NCBI GenBank assembly: GCA_963812525.1 | Contig: CAWEVL010000011.1 | Span: forward strand, 1,178,001 to 1,242,000 | From: Bog-756 sp963812525 | GTDB lineage: Bacteria; Actinomycetota; Acidimicrobiia; Acidimicrobiales; RAAP-2 | Length of the DNA stretch: 64,000 nucleotides | Direction: 5' to 3' | Part shown: positions 61,721-64,000 of the stretch, piece after piece | How the letters are laid out: each line of letters begins with the position of its first letter | Position numbering within the stretch: position 1 is the stretch's first letter | Translations under genes and position numbers: made by a program | Notes under the pieces: model-generated | The model's input: only the letters and a program-made list of their open reading frames with translations | What the model was told of the DNA's origin: nothing | Database searches by the model: none

Positions 61721-62287
61721 TCAGCAGCCGCCCGACGACTCGACCATCGCGTAGCCGCTTTCGGCAGCGACTGATCTAGCCTGCTCGAGCAGTTCACGAG
61801 CCCGGTCAGCATCACCGGGCCTGGCACGTGTCCGCAGCATGCGACCCTTGAGCAGGTTGGTGTGCGCCTCGGCGAAGCGCATCCTGCCACGAGTGAGATC
61901 TGCGGCCTCTGCGAAGTACTCCTCGGCGTCGTCGTAGCGTCCGAGGACGGCAGCGAGCCCTCCGAGGTACATGGCGGCGGGCTCCGACGGAGTGAGGCCG
62001 TTGTGAGGCAGCTGGTCGCGGAAGGGCACCAAACGCTCGAGCAGAGTGCCCGCGTGATCCCGGATCTCCAGCTCGATGGCAACCCTGGGATAAGCGATCT
62101 CAACCAACGGAGCCTCGACGGAGGACGGAGCGCCGTCAGTCGTGATATCCCAGTCGTGGACCACCCGCATCAGCCCCAGCGCTGCCAAAAGTCCTGAACC
62201 ACCTATGGCTCCTGCAAGCCCGTGAGCCTCAACGGTCGAGGATCTGTCGAGCCACCGTCCGGTCGGGAATCTCCTCCACGGAGCCAT
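61721..62287 (-). pseudogene. TPR-region remnant of a large LuxR/AfsR-type regulator
   Basis: The frame reads Y-L-G-G-L-A-A-V-L-G-R-Y-D-D-A-E-E-Y-F, G-D-A-D-R-A-R-E-L-L-E-Q-A and A-E-S-G-Y-A. This is the usual C-terminal TPR region of actinobacterial ATPase-type regulators. The N-terminal half of the frame is unrelated in pattern (W-D-I-T-T-D). ATPase and HTH parts are missing. Confidence 0.5.
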
Positions 62288-62469
62288 TCTTCCCGAACGT
62301 CATCCCGACAAGATGAGACGTCCCCGAACACCGGGACCGAGACGGTTTTCACCTGCCACCCAACCGCACTTCGGGACCTGTGGAAAGTCGCTGGTGAATG
62401 CGATGCGAGGGGGGCTATCCCCACCGGACAAATCCGGGTCTCCGCATTCCCGCAAGGACCAAGGTTCTC

Positions 62470-62475
62470 TATGGT
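62470..62475 (+). promoter_or_regulatory. -10-like TATGGT, leaderless promoter
   Basis: TATGGT ends 6 nt before ATG 62482. Confidence 0.5.
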
Positions 62476-62481
62476 TGACCT

Positions 62482-62976
62482 ATGGCGACGGGCGAAGTGC
62501 AGAACCCGGATCTCAAACCACCCGGTGAGCGCCGGACCGTCTGGGGCACTCGATCCCGTTTTGCGGTTCATCTCGGCCTCCTGCTTTCGGCAGCGGCCTC
62601 ATTGGGCACGCTTCAGCTACTGCATGTGCGGATCGCATACCACACCGTCGTCGGTCTCGTGTTCGTCGGGCTGGTAGTCGTACACCTCGTCCAGCGCCGC
62701 CGAACAGTCGCTCGCATGGCCACCCAGCTCGTCCGGACCCGAACGTTCATCGAACGGAGGATCCGCCTCGCCGTCTCGGACCTGGTGCTCGTCTTCATCA
62801 CCCTGAACGTGCTCGTGTCGGGGATTCTCGACTGGAGCCGAGGTGCACCACTACAGATACCCCTACCCGCCCCTTTGTACCGATGGCACCTCGACTCCGG
62901 GATCGCCCTCGTCATCTACCTGGCAGTGCATGTCTGGCATCGGCGGAAACGCTTCCGACGTTCGACGATCCGATAG
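62482..62976 (+). CDS. DUF4405/cytochrome-b561-like membrane protein
   Basis: A 164-residue protein with four helices. Histidines occupy helix centres: L-H-L-G-L-L-L near residue 30, Y-H-T-V-V-G-L near 53, V-V-H-L-V near 67, W-H-L-D-S-G near 134 and V-H-V-W-H-R-R near 148. This fits a two-haem bundle, possibly a flavin-linked electron-transfer partner. TATGGT 6 nt before the ATG. Confidence 0.75.
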   Translation: MATGEVQNPDLKPPGERRTVWGTRSRFAVHLGLLLSAAASLGTLQLLHVRIAYHTVVGLVFVGLVVVHLVQRRRTVARMATQLVRTRTFIERRIRLAVSDLVLVFITLNVLVSGILDWSRGAPLQIPLPAPLYRWHLDSGIALVIYLAVHVWHRRKRFRRSTIR

Positions 62977-63017
62977 TGGGCAAAGCCGGATGGCGGGCGA
63001 CCATCGCTGACCAAGAT

Positions 63018-63075
63018 TGTCCCTGATCGCCGGCTCGGTGGCGGTTATCGACCGTGACCGAGGGCACCTTAGGTT
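63018..63075 (+). repeat. Short dispersed element (head type)
   Basis: TGATCGCCGGCTCGGTGGCG followed by GTTATCGACCGTGACCGAGG closely matches 53887-53940. It is 120 bp upstream of the HicA-like gene. Confidence 0.45.
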
Positions 63076-63198
63076 GATGACGAATCCCCTTCTCGGTAGT
63101 CTCGACAGGCACTACGGCTACGTGTGATTTCACCCCGCCGGACTCGACCCTCCGGTCAGGAACATTCCGTTCGATTTTTGCGAGATATGGGAGGCTAA

Positions 63199-63468
63199 GT
63201 GGCTGAGGGTGCAAAGCTCAATGCCCATCATCGGGCGACCGTGGAGAAGATCTTCCAACATCCCGTCAGCCATAACATCCAATGGCATGACGTCTTGTCT
63301 CTGCTGCAAAGCGTGGCCGAGGTGACCGAGGGGCACGACCGACGCTACAAGGTGACTTTGGGACCCGAGACTGAAACTCTGGACGCCCCGCCTGGACACG
63401 ATATCGATGAGCAGATGGTGATCGACCTTCGTCGGATGCTGAAGGCCGCTGGCATCGCCTCGGCATAG
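63199..63468 (+). CDS. HicA-like small protein
   Basis: An 89-residue protein. F-Q-H-P-V-S-H-N-I-Q-W-H-D-V near residue 19 and P-P-G-H-D-I-D-E-Q-M-V-I-D-L-R-R-M-L near 65 resemble the HicA dsRBD-like fold, and the H-x-N-I and G-H region could hold the catalytic His. A GGGAGG lies 5 nt before the GTG. No HicB antitoxin follows, so toxin activity is only a suggestion. Confidence 0.55.
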   Translation: MAEGAKLNAHHRATVEKIFQHPVSHNIQWHDVLSLLQSVAEVTEGHDRRYKVTLGPETETLDAPPGHDIDEQMVIDLRRMLKAAGIASA

Positions 63469-63481
63469 ATCCAGGTGTGAG

Positions 63482-63600
63482 GGTGCCCCTGATCACCGGG
63501 TCAGTGCGTTTGGGCACCATACTCCCCTCTTTGTCACACGGCCGTTGTGGCCACGGGAGACTCACGGCTGACGTCGAGGGTTCGACGTGTTTCACGATCG
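63482..63600 (+). repeat. Dispersed structured repeat, copy
   Basis: Head TGATCACCGGGTCAGTG, then TTGGGCACCATACTCCCC, then CACGGGAGACTCACGGCTGACG. The 5' arm has lost part of GGCCGTTC; the hairpin is imperfect. The tail after 63570 is decayed. Confidence 0.45.
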
Positions 63601-63823
63601 CTATGGATGGCGGCACCTATCTCAACGCGATTCATGCTCGGAAGGGTGGCTAACAAGGTGGTCCACCACTGCCCCTGCAGCGTGTTGATCGTCAATCCAG
63701 ACGCCAAATAGCTACTCCGACGATGTGAGCCGTTGCCTTCGCCTAGGGGTGCCCCTGCCACCAAGGCGCAACTCGGCGGGCCAAGCGGACTGACGAGAGG
63801 ACAATGAGAGGTGACAACCCTCG
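63601..63823. other. Gap between genes
   Basis: No gene. GGGGTGCCCCTGCCACCAAG near 63747 recalls the tail of the dispersed repeat at 63482. Confidence 0.35.
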
Positions 63824-64000
63824 TCAGGAGCGAACAATCGGACCTGATGAAACGTTGGTTTCAATCATTGGCTGGCCGTCTATGGACGGCTCAGCCAGCG
63901 ATTCGTAGCTTGTTGGGAGCCAGTCGTAGGTGACCACAGTCCTAAAGATCACGTCTTCGAGGCCTCGATTTCTGCGGTTCACCAGGGCCAGCAGAAGCGC
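63824..64000 (-). CDS. C-terminal end of an unidentified protein (start outside window)
   Basis: The minus frame is open from the window end to TGA at 63824-63826 (58 residues): A-L-L-L-A-L-V-N-R-R-N-R, V-T-Y-D-W-L-P-T-S-Y-E-S-L and D-G-Q-P-M-I-E-T-N. The composition is protein-like. The family cannot be told from this part. Confidence 0.4.
   Translation of the reverse strand, partial: ALLLALVNRRNRGLEDVIFRTVVTYDWLPTSYESLAEPSIDGQPMIETNVSSGPIVRS

Overview
The window looks like a chromosomal segment of an actinobacterium, most likely class Acidimicrobiia or a close relative. This is an inference. GC is roughly 60% by eye. The family content fits: two F420 (deazaflavin)-dependent nitroreductase-like proteins, a TIGR03086-type and a DinB-type (mycothiol-dependent) protein, four short proteins or membrane proteins carrying DUF2510-like W-Y-P tags, secreted proteins with G-Y-W-L-V-G-A-D-G-G repeats, and many apparently leaderless genes. 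No rRNA, intact tRNA, CRISPR array, prophage or complete insertion sequence was recognised.

Layout. 1-7.1 kb: the 3' part of an acyltransferase-3/SGNH gene, a haem-type membrane protein, an F420-type oxidoreductase, two W-Y-P-tagged membrane proteins and an ASCH-domain protein. 7.1-13.5 kb: small enzymes (RibD/DHFR-like, double VOC, HIT, ICMT-like) and two IS630 transposase remnants flanking the RibD-like gene. 14.4-19.4 kb: DMT transporter, two GNATs, FAD amine oxidase, VOC protein. 20.2-24.7 kb: a GT-C-like membrane protein, a VC0807-like protein, a 53-residue DUF2510 protein and a second F420-type protein. 24.9-27.2 kb: gene-poor. 27.3-34.1 kb: phosphotransferase, NUDIX, LbH acetyltransferase, lipoproteins, ABM protein, TIGR03086 protein and a paralogue of the GT-C-like protein. 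34.5-37.8 kb: pentapeptide/Ig secreted protein divergent from a three-gene membrane operon. 38.1-45.1 kb: RibD-like, DinB, lipoprotein, TetR/SRPBCC pair with a tandem palindromic operator, MarR-like/DUF1345 operon, LigA-like membrane protein, zinc alcohol dehydrogenase. 45.2-51.2 kb: ppGpp-hydrolase-like HD protein, SnoaL-like protein, GAF-SpoIIE phosphatase, hemerythrin, PRC-barrel protein. 51.1-58.5 kb: broken Gfo/Idh/MocA gene and a group of secreted repeat proteins (beta-propellers, beta-helix). 58.5-64 kb: permease, DUF1326-DUF2182 operon, DUF4405-like cytochrome, HicA-like protein.

The most unusual signal is outside the genes. A family of about 200-bp imperfect repeats recurs at least a dozen times in intergenic DNA, always in the same orientation in the copies read. 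The better copies can fold into a 13-bp outer stem around a conserved 6-8-bp hairpin, and base changes between copies keep several pairs. This looks like a structured RNA or a non-autonomous mobile element and was not recognised as any named family. A second genome-style signal is a T-A-N-N-N-T box placed 5-7 nt upstream of the start codon in about 16 genes, implying leaderless transcripts. Coding density is low for the group, and many intergenic stretches contain gene remnants (IS630, PIN toxin, kinase C-terminus, TPR regulator, tRNA 3' half), which points to an eroding, rearrangement-prone region.
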